NCBI RefSeq assembly: GCF_029238425.1
Contig: NZ_JAQWGB010000015.1
Span: 1-38,321 of the forward strand
Origin: Flavicella sp.
Lineage (GTDB): Bacteria > Bacteroidota > Bacteroidia > Flavobacteriales > Flavobacteriaceae
DNA: 38,321 bases
Direction: 5' to 3'
The notes beneath the pieces are model-generated. The model made no database searches. It had not been told where the DNA came from and saw only the letters and a program-made list of their open reading frames with translations. Shown piece by piece: positions 17,755 through 26,636 of this stretch. Numbering within the stretch: the first letter of the stretch is position 1; each line of letters begins with the position of its first letter. Both the position numbers and the translations under genes were made by a program.

Positions 17755-17786
17755 AAAGCCGAAGTTTATACTTCGGCTTTTTTTTT
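17755..17786 (+). terminator. Intrinsic terminator of the catabolic cassette
   Basis: AAAGCCGAAG (17755-17764) pairs perfectly with CTTCGGCTTT (17771-17780) around a TTTATA loop, followed by T residues to 17786. Confidence 0.95.
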
Positions 17787-17859
17787 GAATATGCTTAAAT
17801 TGGGTTAAGAAATGCATCTTTTGGAATAAAATCGACTATTTCATTTCGTAACTTGCTTT

Positions 17860-17867
17860 TAATTTTG
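17860..17867 (+). promoter_or_regulatory. Candidate -7 element for the T9SS sulfatase
   Basis: TAATTTTG is an exact match to the Bacteroidota TAnnTTTG element and lies 22 bp before the ATG at 17890. No clear TTG is found at the expected upstream distance, so the call is weak. Confidence 0.3.
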
Positions 17868-17889
17868 TGGATATTAACGATAATATTTT

Positions 17890-19659
17890 ATGATGAATTG
17901 TATTAAATCCATTGGGAACTCAAGATTTTTGTTTCTGTCTTTTTTTAGTTTGATATTGCTTGTTGTGCAATCTAGTTTTGCTTTTAAGCCACCAAAACGA
18001 CCTAATATCGTATTTATTTTGGCTGATGATTTAGGATATGCTGATGTAGGTTTTAATGGTGCTGTAGATATAGTTACACCTAATTTGGATAAACTCGTAG
18101 CCAACGGTACGATGTTTACCTCTGCTTACGTTGCGCATTCTTTTTGTGGACCAAGTAGAGCAGGCTTGTTAACAGGAAGATATCCTCATGGAATTGGTTC
18201 TCAATTCAATCTAAAAAAAGATTCTAAAAAAGGAATTGATACCAATGAAGTGTTTTTTAGTAAAGTATTGCAGGATGCAAATTATAAAACGGCACTTATT
18301 GGAAAATGGCATTTAGGGGAAGAGCATCAGTACCACCCAAACGAAAGAGGATTTGATTATTTCTATGGTTTTTTAGGAGGAGGACACAATTATTTTACTT
18401 CTCAATATTTGGATGCTTATGCCAATGGGAATAAATGGGATTACAATCGTCCGTTGAGAGAAAATTTAGAATTAGCAGACGAACCTAGAGATGTTTATTT
18501 AACAGATTGGTTTTCTCAAAAAGGGGTCGAGTATATCAATAAATCTGAAGAGCAAGATGAAGATCCGTTTCTTTTATTTATGTCTTATAATGCACCGCAT
18601 AGTATTTTAGAAGCGAAAGAAAAAGACAAGAAAACACTAGAGGAAAAACCTTATTCTTTCGAATATAAGGATGATAGAAGACAAATTTATGCAGCCATGG
18701 TGTATGCTCTGGATAGAGGTGTTGGAGAGTTAGTTGCGGCTTTGAAAAAAAATGGAGAATTTGAGAATACCTTGATCGTTTTTTTAAGTGATAACGGAGG
18801 AAGAACGGATAAAGTAGGTATGGCCACAAATACACCACTTAGAGGTGGTAAAGGGGATACTTTTGAAGGAGGGTTTAGAGTTCCGATGTTCTTGCATTGG
18901 CCAAATAAAATTCCTGCAGGGAAAGTATATGATTACCCAGTTTCATCATTAGATTTCTATCCTATGTTCGCAGCGTTGGCGGGTACAGAGATTCCAAAAA
19001 ATAAGGTGATTGATGGAATAGATATCTTGGATGATGTAGTGAAGAATAAAAATGCACGTAAAGGGAAATCAATTTTTGCTATGAGGCATACGGCTACAAA
19101 TAATAGGGTAGGTGTAAGAAAAGATCAATGGAAATTGTATAGTTCAGGAAATGGAAAATGGAGTTTGTTCAATATCTCTAATGATATTGGAGAAACAAAA
19201 AATTTGAGTGCATCACATAAAAATGTGGTAAAAGAAATGGTACAAGAAGCTCATGAGTGGTCAAAAACCCATATTCAACCCGAATTTTTTGACAACGGAA
19301 AACTAGAAAAAGCATGGAAATCCAATGGGATGCCGAATTTTTCTAAAACATTCCCTACACAATCAGTAGTATCTGATATTTGGAATGATGAAGTGAATTC
19401 TGGATACTTATATCAAAACCCAATGAATAACAATGAGTTTTTACTAGGGTTCAATAGCTCAGTTACAGAAGAAGTTTCGATACATTTATTTGATGAAAAT
19501 GGATCTCTGATGCAAGTGGAACAAAACATTGTGTCTAGTAATAAAAACCAATTTGGTTTTTCAATTGACTCTGAAATTTCCGAAGGAAATTATATTGTCC
19601 GTGTGATGTCTGGTAAAAATGAATTCACAAAAAAAATTAACATTGAAAAAGGAATTTAA
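17890..19659 (+). CDS. S1 sulfatase, S1_19-like, with a type IX secretion tail
   Basis: A sulfatase of 589 aa. A Sec signal (about 1-32) leads to DD at 46-47, 'GYADVGFNGAVD', the maturation motif C86-G-P-S-R90, 'GKWHLG' and 'LSDNGG'. Sequence similarity to the sulfatase at 511-2004 is strong along the catalytic domain, so the two are paralogues. Unlike that lipoprotein, this one carries an extra C-terminal module from about residue 497 ('YLYQNPMNNNEF' ... 'SEGNYIVRV', 'KKINIEKG'), which has the shape of a T9SS type A sorting domain. It is therefore probably secreted or attached outside the cell and could act on the intact polymer. It has its own terminator and probably its own promoter. ATG 17893, the second codon, is an equally possible start. 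Confidence 0.92.
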   Translation: MMNCIKSIGNSRFLFLSFFSLILLVVQSSFAFKPPKRPNIVFILADDLGYADVGFNGAVDIVTPNLDKLVANGTMFTSAYVAHSFCGPSRAGLLTGRYPHGIGSQFNLKKDSKKGIDTNEVFFSKVLQDANYKTALIGKWHLGEEHQYHPNERGFDYFYGFLGGGHNYFTSQYLDAYANGNKWDYNRPLRENLELADEPRDVYLTDWFSQKGVEYINKSEEQDEDPFLLFMSYNAPHSILEAKEKDKKTLEEKPYSFEYKDDRRQIYAAMVYALDRGVGELVAALKKNGEFENTLIVFLSDNGGRTDKVGMATNTPLRGGKGDTFEGGFRVPMFLHWPNKIPAGKVYDYPVSSLDFYPMFAALAGTEIPKNKVIDGIDILDDVVKNKNARKGKSIFAMRHTATNNRVGVRKDQWKLYSSGNGKWSLFNISNDIGETKNLSASHKNVVKEMVQEAHEWSKTHIQPEFFDNGKLEKAWKSNGMPNFSKTFPTQSVVSDIWNDEVNSGYLYQNPMNNNEFLLGFNSSVTEEVSIHLFDENGSLMQVEQNIVSSNKNQFGFSIDSEISEGNYIVRVMSGKNEFTKKINIEKGI

Positions 19660-19680
19660 TTACTTCATGGTTTAAATAGT

Positions 19681-19718
19681 ATATGGATATAGAGGAAACT
19701 TTATGTCCATATTTTTTT
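19681..19718 (+). terminator. Intrinsic terminator after the T9SS sulfatase
   Basis: ATATGGATATA (19681-19691) pairs with TATGTCCATAT (19702-19712), including one G-T pair, around a 10-nt loop; T residues run to 19718. The stem is AT-rich and so weaker than the others. Confidence 0.75.
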
Positions 19719-19857
19719 ACAATAAAGAATGGTATACCTTTATTTTAATCTGCTAGAGCTATTATTTACTCACTGCAACATTTCGTATACCTGTAGAAAC
19801 AAAAAATTAACTAGAAAGCCTGTATTTCGTGATAGGCATTATAAAAATGTATTTAAA

Positions 19858-21213
19858 ATGAAAAAATGTTTATTGATTATTGGATTGCTTATTGGAAGTT
19901 TTTCAATCAAAGCGCAAGAAAAACCAAACATCGTATTGCTATTTGTAGATGATTATGGTTGGAGTGATATAGGGTATCGAAATGATTCTTTTGAAACACC
20001 AAATTTAGACAAATTAAAAACGGAAGGTTTGGATTTTGAAAGAGCATATATTCCAACGCCAACTTGTAGCCCGAGTAGATTGTCTTTGCTTACGGGGAAA
20101 GAAGCGGTGCGATTGCAAATGGTTAGACATATTCATTTAGACCCTAAAAATCCAGATGCAAAATATGGTATGTGGCCAACAGATCCTGTTCAGATGCCTT
20201 CTCTAAATTATTTGCCTTTAGAAGAAATTACTTATGCTGAAAGGTTGAAAGAATTTGGGTATTACAATATGTTTATTGGGAAATGGCATTTAGGACATGA
20301 TGGTAGATATCCGATTGATCAAGGTTTTGATCAAGAATTTGGAGTTACAGATCATGGGCATCCAAAAAGTTATTACTACCCGTTTTTTAAAGGTGGAGAT
20401 CCTAGAAATTTTATGGATGCATATAAAAAAGGAGACTATCTAACAGACGAATTAACAACAGGTGCGGTGGACTTTATAAAAGGCTATGATAAAAAGGATC
20501 CTTTTATGTTATCCTTCTGGTATTATTCTGTGCATGGACCTTCTGTAGGAAGAAAAGATTTGTTGAAAAAATATAAAGAACGTGGTTTTAAAGGGAAATA
20601 TGCGGATCATCATGCAATGGTAGAAGCAATGGACGAGTCTGTTGGGCGCGTAAGACAGGCTTTAGAGGAAAAAGGTATTGCTGATAATACGGTTATTATA
20701 GTTTTATCAGATCAGGGAGGTGCGTATTCTAATGCTCCTTTAAGAGGAGGTAAAAAAGGAGGAGATACTTTGGCTGAAGGAGGAGCAAGAGTTCCTTTTA
20801 TGATTTATTATCCAGGTGTAACAAAGCCGAATACGGTTTGTCATACACCTGTACAATCCATAGATGTATTTCCTACATTGGTAGAGATAGCTTCTGGTAA
20901 AAAATGTAAGGATAAACAAATTAATGGGATGAGCTTGATGCCTATTTTAAAAGGCAATGATCTTAAAAGTAGAAATCTTTTTGGATTTAGAAGTTATGAA
21001 GATCAATATGCATCTATCACGAATGGTGATTATAAAATGATAAAATACCACTCAGGGAAATATCAATTGTATAATGTGGTAAAGGATAGATCTGAAGAGA
21101 AAAATCTTATAGGAAAAGGATTAAAAATAGAGTCTAAATTAAAGAAAAGTTTAGCAAAGTGGGAGAAAAAGACGGTGCCTTCCTTTGGTCCCGAACAATT
21201 AAAAGAAAAATAA
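19858..21213 (+). CDS. S1 sulfatase, arylsulfatase-A-like, subfamily uncertain
   Basis: A sulfatase of 451 aa. The open frame reaches back to an ATG at 19729, but the signal peptide (MKKCLLIIGLLIGSF...KAQ) begins at 19858, so the 43 upstream residues are treated as untranslated. Visible motifs are DD at 31-32, the maturation motif C70-S-P-S-R74, 'GKWHLGHDG' and 'LSDQGG', where the usual DN pair is DQ. Between the CSPSR motif and GKWHLG there is an unusual segment rich in His, Pro and Asp ('MVRHIHLDPKNPD'). It is Sec-exported and periplasmic. It is first of three sulfatases packed with 1- to 6-bp gaps. Confidence 0.88.
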   Translation: MKKCLLIIGLLIGSFSIKAQEKPNIVLLFVDDYGWSDIGYRNDSFETPNLDKLKTEGLDFERAYIPTPTCSPSRLSLLTGKEAVRLQMVRHIHLDPKNPDAKYGMWPTDPVQMPSLNYLPLEEITYAERLKEFGYYNMFIGKWHLGHDGRYPIDQGFDQEFGVTDHGHPKSYYYPFFKGGDPRNFMDAYKKGDYLTDELTTGAVDFIKGYDKKDPFMLSFWYYSVHGPSVGRKDLLKKYKERGFKGKYADHHAMVEAMDESVGRVRQALEEKGIADNTVIIVLSDQGGAYSNAPLRGGKKGGDTLAEGGARVPFMIYYPGVTKPNTVCHTPVQSIDVFPTLVEIASGKKCKDKQINGMSLMPILKGNDLKSRNLFGFRSYEDQYASITNGDYKMIKYHSGKYQLYNVVKDRSEEKNLIGKGLKIESKLKKSLAKWEKKTVPSFGPEQLKEK

Positions 21214-21214
21214 A

Positions 21215-22615
21215 ATGAATGTAACAAAAGTTGTATTAGCAGTTGCTGTATTAATAGCAGTAGTTTCTTGTGGAGAGGAACAAACGCAGAATTCTGTTTC
21301 TAAAAATAAATTTAAAAAACCGAATATCATTTTTTTATTGGCGGATGATTTAGGATATGGTGAGCTAGGTTCCTATGGTCAAAAGGTCATTAAAACTCCT
21401 TTTTTAGATAAGATTGCTTCAGAGGGAATGCGTTTTACGGATTTTTATGCTGGTACTTCAGTTTGTTCACCTTCAAGAGCGGTATTGATGACAGGTTTGC
21501 ATACTGGTCATGTTGGTATTCGAGGAAATAAAGGGCAATATGCTGATAAGTATGATCGTGTTCCGTTGAAAAAATCAGAAAAAACCATTGGAGAAATGTT
21601 GCAAGGTTCAGGATACCAAACAGCGATGATTGGTAAATGGCATCTAGGTATTCCAGAAGATATGAGTACGTGGGCAAAAGGAAGAGGATTTGATTATGCG
21701 GTTCAGGAACAATGGGGTGAGTCTGAAAAAGGAATAGAAATTGACGAACGTGTGCATTGGGTAAATAATGATCAAGATTCAATTTTTTACAACTATAATA
21801 ATTACAAATGTTTGGATGAATTTCGAACAAATTTTGCCCTTGATTATTTAGACTCTAAATCGGATGATAAGCCATTTTTCTTATATATGTCATACCGAAT
21901 TCCGCATGCACATGAATTTTTCCTAAGTAAAAATGATTTGTATAACGAACATTTAGAGGAGTGGCCTGAAATTGAAAGAAGGCATGCGGCTAGAATTACC
22001 ATGTTAGATGATCAAATCAAAAGAATGTTTGACAAATTAAAAGCAAATGGAGAATTAGAAAATACTTTGATATTGATCTCTAGTGACAATGGACCTACAA
22101 ATGAAAATCATCATAGTTATACGTTTTTTAATAGTTCAGGAAATTTAAAAGGATATAAGAGAGATGTATACGAAGGAGGAGTTAGAGTTCCTTTTATTGC
22201 TTATTGGCCAGGAAAAATACAACCAGGTGTAAGTAATCATCCCTCTACGTTTTATGATATGATGCCAACCTTAGGAGAAATTGGTAAGGCAGAGGTTCCA
22301 AATAAAACAGATGGAATTTCAATAGTTCCGGAATTGTTAGGTGGAAAACAGAAAAAACACGACTTTTTATACTGGGAAATTCAAGAAGGGAGATCTGTAA
22401 AAGGTTTTAGACAGGCGACAAGATTTGGTAAATGGAAAGCGGTTAGATATGGAGATAATTATCATACCGAACTTTATAATTTAGAGAACGATTTATTTGA
22501 AGAGCATGATGTTTCTTCTAAGCATCCTAAATTAGTTGCCAAGGCAAACGAAATCTTAAAAAGAGAGAGTGTAAAAGACGAACATTATCCAAACTCAGGT
22601 GGAGTTTTTAAATAG
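21215..22615 (+). CDS. S1 sulfatase, lipoprotein, arylsulfatase type
   Basis: A sulfatase of 466 aa with lipobox VVSC (Cys19), so it is membrane-anchored. DD at 44-45, 'GYGELGSYGQ', the maturation motif C84-S-P-S-R88, 'TGLHTGHVGIRGN', 'GKWHLG' and 'SSDNGP' place it among the arylsulfatase / N-acetylgalactosamine-6-sulfatase-like branch common in Bacteroidota (many labelled S1_16 or S1_20; I cannot settle which). It starts 1 bp after the stop of the preceding sulfatase, so translational coupling is likely. A galactose-6-sulfate-type specificity is possible by analogy only. Confidence 0.88.
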   Translation: MNVTKVVLAVAVLIAVVSCGEEQTQNSVSKNKFKKPNIIFLLADDLGYGELGSYGQKVIKTPFLDKIASEGMRFTDFYAGTSVCSPSRAVLMTGLHTGHVGIRGNKGQYADKYDRVPLKKSEKTIGEMLQGSGYQTAMIGKWHLGIPEDMSTWAKGRGFDYAVQEQWGESEKGIEIDERVHWVNNDQDSIFYNYNNYKCLDEFRTNFALDYLDSKSDDKPFFLYMSYRIPHAHEFFLSKNDLYNEHLEEWPEIERRHAARITMLDDQIKRMFDKLKANGELENTLILISSDNGPTNENHHSYTFFNSSGNLKGYKRDVYEGGVRVPFIAYWPGKIQPGVSNHPSTFYDMMPTLGEIGKAEVPNKTDGISIVPELLGGKQKKHDFLYWEIQEGRSVKGFRQATRFGKWKAVRYGDNYHTELYNLENDLFEEHDVSSKHPKLVAKANEILKRESVKDEHYPNSGGVFK

Positions 22616-22621
22616 AACAAA

Positions 22622-24097
22622 ATGAAGAGATTATTTTTTATTACAATTTTAGCTGTCGTTTTTAATTCGGTTCAGGCTCAAAAACAACCGAATATTATTT
22701 GGTTGATGGCAGAGGATATGAGTACGGATTTGGAGTGTTATGGTATGCCCGATGTCAAAACTCCTCATTTGAATAAAATGGCAAAAAATGGGGTGTTGTT
22801 CAACAATGCATTTGTCACCAATCCTATTTGTTCACCAAGTAGATCCTCTATGATGGTTGGAACACATCAATTAAAAACAAATTCTCAGCATCACAGAAGT
22901 AATAGAAATGAACCTTTGGATGAGCAGTTTTTACCTTTTACTAAATTGTTGAGAGATGCTGGTTACACTTGCGTATTAGGACACGAGAAGGTGTATATGT
23001 ATGGTCAGAAAATAGATGTGAATTTTAAATCAGAGGCTATTGGTCCTTGGGATGGGAAAGAACATTTTGGATTGTTTGATAAAAAAAATACTTTTTCTAA
23101 AGAAGATGAACCATTTTTTGCGCAAATTCAATTAAAAGTAACACATAGAGGTCCATGGTGGACAGAAGTTAGAGAAAAATCTACCCACCCTGTAGATACA
23201 GAAACCTTAACCTTGCCTCCTTATATGGCGGACCATCCGGCAATTCGTTTGGATTGGGCTAAATACTTGGATCAAGTGGAGTATATGGATGCTGAGGTAG
23301 GAATGATTTTTGAGGAATTGGAGGCTAAAGGTATGGCTGATAATACGATTGTTGTTTTTATAGGGGATAATGGAAGATGTAATATCCGAGGGAAAGGTTA
23401 TTTGCAAGATCCAGGTTTAAGAATTCCATTGATCATCTATAATCCAATGGTCAAAAAGAATGGTTTGGTGACTGATAAAGTAGTTGCCTCTACGGATATA
23501 ACAGCAACGATAGTTGATTATGCAGGAATTGAAGTTCCTAAATACATGACAGGTCAGCCAATTTTTAACGAAGATTTTGATCGAGAGTATGTGTATGGTG
23601 CAAGGGATTTATGGGATGAAATTTTAGAGGAATCAAGATCTGTTTCCTCTGCGGATTGGTCTTATATTAGAAATGACAAACCGGAGATTCCTTATGATGC
23701 TCATCAAGCGTATTTGGAGTTTTACAGGCCAGCGGTTCACATCATGAGGGCAATGTATGCAAATGGGGAATTGAACGAATTTCAAAAACCTTTTTTTGAA
23801 TCAAGCAAGCCGGAAGAGGAATTGTATGATATGAAAAGTGATCCACATCAATTGCACAATTTGGCATACAACCGGGAATACAAAAAAGTATTAAAAAAGT
23901 TACGCAAGGAAACAAAACGCTTTGATAAAAAGATGAAACCGGTAAGCGATGTCTATGATCCTTTTATAATGAAAGGACCTGCAATATTAGAATGGCTGCA
24001 AAAAGAAATGCCTGCTGAGTATGAGAGAATGAAAGCTGGTGAAGAAATCGGATACAAAAGAATAATAGGCTTGTATAAAAAAGCCCATAAAAAATAA
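22622..24097 (+). CDS. S1 sulfatase, heparan-N-sulfatase-like (S1_8 type)
   Basis: A sulfatase of 491 aa. A Sec signal (1-20) precedes 'WLMAEDMSTD', where the first metal Asp of the usual DD pair is Glu31; this ED form is common in the S1_8/sulfamidase-like branch. The maturation motif is C70-S-P-S-R74, followed by 'TNSQHHRS', another hallmark of that branch, and 'IGDNGR'. The family includes N-sulfoglucosamine sulfohydrolases but also O-sulfatases of bacterial PULs, so the name does not fix the substrate. The partial sulfatase at the window end belongs to the same branch. It is the last gene of a three-sulfatase operon, 6 bp after its neighbour and just before a terminator. Confidence 0.87.
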   Translation: MKRLFFITILAVVFNSVQAQKQPNIIWLMAEDMSTDLECYGMPDVKTPHLNKMAKNGVLFNNAFVTNPICSPSRSSMMVGTHQLKTNSQHHRSNRNEPLDEQFLPFTKLLRDAGYTCVLGHEKVYMYGQKIDVNFKSEAIGPWDGKEHFGLFDKKNTFSKEDEPFFAQIQLKVTHRGPWWTEVREKSTHPVDTETLTLPPYMADHPAIRLDWAKYLDQVEYMDAEVGMIFEELEAKGMADNTIVVFIGDNGRCNIRGKGYLQDPGLRIPLIIYNPMVKKNGLVTDKVVASTDITATIVDYAGIEVPKYMTGQPIFNEDFDREYVYGARDLWDEILEESRSVSSADWSYIRNDKPEIPYDAHQAYLEFYRPAVHIMRAMYANGELNEFQKPFFESSKPEEELYDMKSDPHQLHNLAYNREYKKVLKKLRKETKRFDKKMKPVSDVYDPFIMKGPAILEWLQKEMPAEYERMKAGEEIGYKRIIGLYKKAHKK

Positions 24098-24100
24098 AGG

Positions 24101-24133
24101 AAAGAAGCATTAGAGATAATGCTTCTTTTTTTT
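24101..24133 (+). terminator. Intrinsic terminator after the three-sulfatase operon
   Basis: AAAGAAGCATTA (24101-24112) pairs perfectly with TAATGCTTCTTT (24117-24128) around a GAGA tetraloop, followed by T residues to 24133. Confidence 0.95.
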
Positions 24134-24280
24134 ATTAGTTTGATTTAATTATTGTTAGAGTATCGTTTACGCAAACACACATTAATTAGACGTATAGGGA
24201 CATGCATACTTTTTAAAAAACGTTATTTTGATATAGCTACTTCCTTATACTAAAAAGAAAGGAAGATTAAAATATTACAT

Positions 24281-26635
24281 ATGAAACGATTCGCTACCCT
24301 ATTTTTAAGTTTAGTTCTCATATCTCTATTGAATATTTCATGTGAGAAGAGTGAGATAAATAAAATTAAAATCAATTCAAATTGGAAGTTTAAACTCTTA
24401 GAGGAGTCTGAAGTTGCTGATGAAGAATTTTCTAAAAGAGATTTTAACGATTCTGATTGGGAGTTGATAAGTTTACCTCATACTGCACATATAGAACCTT
24501 TGGTTGTGAATGATCAATGGCAAGGGATCTGTTGGTACAGAAAAGAGTTTAAACCTTCAAAGAGTACTTCAGATAAAAAAATATTTTTAGAGTTAGAAGC
24601 TGCTATGAATCATTCCCAAATTTGGGTAAATGGTGAGCAGGTTGCAATGCATCAAGGAGGATACCTACCCGTAGTAATTGATGTGTCAAAATACATTATT
24701 GAGAATCAGAAAAATGTGGTTGCCATTCGTTTGAACAACAGAGATAATGCTATCACAGGGCCAAAGCCTTTGAATAAATTGGATTTTAACATGTATGGTG
24801 GTTTGTACCGAAAAGCTTTCTTAAGCATGAAGGAAAAAGTATATATATCACATCCGGTTTTGGCGAACAAAGTTGCGGGTGGTGGTGTGTTTATTCAATT
24901 TCCAGTGGTTTCAAAAAAAGAATCAACTGTAAGTATCAAAACACATATAATCAATGAGGAAAAAGAGGAGCGAACGATCCAAGTTGTACAGTCGGTTTAT
25001 TTTAAAGAACAACTTGTTCTGGAATCAAATTCTAAGGAAAAAACGCTAGAGTCTAATTCAGATTTTGAGTTTAAGGATGAATTAAAAATTTCTAATGCAA
25101 ATTTATGGTCTCCTAAGAATCCAAATTTATATCATTTGAAAACTGAGGTGTTATCAAATGGAGTCATTGTAGATTCTAAAACAACTCGTTTTGGAATTCG
25201 TGAGTTTACGTTCGACAAGGAAAATAAATTATATATCAATGGAGAACGAACGTTTTTAAGAGGAGTAAATCGTCACCAAGAGTATCCTTTTGTGGGTTAT
25301 GCGCTTTCTGATAATGCCCAATTTAGAGATGCTAAAAAAATAAAGGAAGGTGGATTTAATTATATTCGTTTGTCGCATTATCCTCAATCGCCTGCATTTA
25401 TGGATGCTTGCGATGAATTGGGAATTGTAGTTATCGATGCTATATTGGGATGGCAGTATTATTTAGACAATGATTTGTTTAGAGAATATTGTTATAACTC
25501 TGCGAGAGATTTGATTCGTAGAGATAGAAATAGACCTTCTGTATTGGCATGGGAAGTTTCATTGAATGAAACAAAAATGCCTATTTTCTTTATGGAGAAA
25601 TTAGATGAAATAGTCCATGCCGAATACCCAGGTGAAAATGTGTATTCATGTGGTTGGATGAATGATGTTTATGATATTTTCTTGCAAGCCCGTCAGCATA
25701 GATTGTTGCATCATTATGATGAAGTGCAGCCAAAGCCTTATTCTGTTTCCGAATATGGGGATTGGGAATATTATTCATCAAATGCAGGGTTAAATCAAGA
25801 CAAACTTTCTAAAACAAAGCGTTTAGAAATGAGTAGTAGACAAGTACTTTCCTCTGGAGAAAAAAACCTTTTACAGCAAGCCCATAATTTACAAGAATCT
25901 CATAACGATAATATGGATACGGCGGCCTATTCAGATAGTTATTGGGTCATGTATGATTACAATAGGGGGTATCATGATGAAATAGAATATTCGGGTATTA
26001 TGGATATCTTTAGATTGCCGAAATTTGGATATTATTTTTATCAAAGTCAAAGAAATTTGGATGATGGGGCTGTGCTAAAAATAGCTTCTTATTGGAACAA
26101 AAAATCAAATACTGATGTAAAAGTATTTAGCAACTGTGATGAGGTTTCATTGTATTTGAATACGAAGTTAATCGCTACTCAGGTACCGGATACGAACAAA
26201 AACACTACCAATTTAACACATCCACCATTTACGTTTCAAGTGGATAAGTTTGAAGCAGGTGAATTGAAGGCAATTGGTTTGGTGTCAGGAAAAGAAATCA
26301 TAACAACGGTTGTTAAAACACCCAAAAAACCAAGTGCATTGCGTTTTAGATTAGATGAAAGTGGGAAAGTTCCTCAAGCTGGGGTGAATGACGTTCTGTT
26401 TCTATATGTGGATGTGGTGGATGAAAATCAAACAATTGTACAGGATTATTTTTCCGACCTAAAAATAGACTTAAAAGGAAGTGCAGAAATTTTGAATGTT
26501 GGGGAGATAGAAATCAAAGGTGGTAGGGCTTCGATATTGTTAAGAGTTGGAGATAAATCTGGTCAAATTAAAATTGATGCTGAGGTAAATAAATTAAAAG
26601 CTACATTTGATTTTAAAAGTTTCAAGAATAATTAA
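24281..26635 (+). CDS. GH2 glycoside hydrolase, lipoprotein (beta-galactosidase-like)
   Basis: A 784-aa exo-acting hydrolase. Lipobox NISC (Cys21) anchors it. A jelly-roll sugar-binding domain (about 30-185; 'WYRKEF', 'QIWVNGE') and an Ig-like domain (about 190-305) lead to the barrel from 'RGVNRHQEYP'. The acid/base is E430 in 'VSLNE' and the nucleophile is probably E491 in 'VSEYGDW'. The acid/base motif reads WEVSLNE rather than the common WSxGNE, and the usual N-H-P of the approach is N-R-P, so it is a divergent GH2. The C-terminal 180 residues are beta-rich domains. In a carrageenan-type system it would remove beta-linked galactose from desulfated oligosaccharides. The stop is 1 bp before the next GH2 gene. 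Confidence 0.88.
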   Translation: MKRFATLFLSLVLISLLNISCEKSEINKIKINSNWKFKLLEESEVADEEFSKRDFNDSDWELISLPHTAHIEPLVVNDQWQGICWYRKEFKPSKSTSDKKIFLELEAAMNHSQIWVNGEQVAMHQGGYLPVVIDVSKYIIENQKNVVAIRLNNRDNAITGPKPLNKLDFNMYGGLYRKAFLSMKEKVYISHPVLANKVAGGGVFIQFPVVSKKESTVSIKTHIINEEKEERTIQVVQSVYFKEQLVLESNSKEKTLESNSDFEFKDELKISNANLWSPKNPNLYHLKTEVLSNGVIVDSKTTRFGIREFTFDKENKLYINGERTFLRGVNRHQEYPFVGYALSDNAQFRDAKKIKEGGFNYIRLSHYPQSPAFMDACDELGIVVIDAILGWQYYLDNDLFREYCYNSARDLIRRDRNRPSVLAWEVSLNETKMPIFFMEKLDEIVHAEYPGENVYSCGWMNDVYDIFLQARQHRLLHHYDEVQPKPYSVSEYGDWEYYSSNAGLNQDKLSKTKRLEMSSRQVLSSGEKNLLQQAHNLQESHNDNMDTAAYSDSYWVMYDYNRGYHDEIEYSGIMDIFRLPKFGYYFYQSQRNLDDGAVLKIASYWNKKSNTDVKVFSNCDEVSLYLNTKLIATQVPDTNKNTTNLTHPPFTFQVDKFEAGELKAIGLVSGKEIITTVVKTPKKPSALRFRLDESGKVPQAGVNDVLFLYVDVVDENQTIVQDYFSDLKIDLKGSAEILNVGEIEIKGGRASILLRVGDKSGQIKIDAEVNKLKATFDFKSFKNN

Positions 26636-26636
26636 T

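Noticed and set aside
21435-21830. 131-aa open frame on the - strand opposite a sulfatase
   Set aside because: Shadow of the CSPSR-containing sulfatase; no motif or start context.
24223-24230. TTATTTTG as a -7 element for the GH2-GH2-cstA operon
   Set aside because: One mismatch and no TTG at the expected upstream distance.
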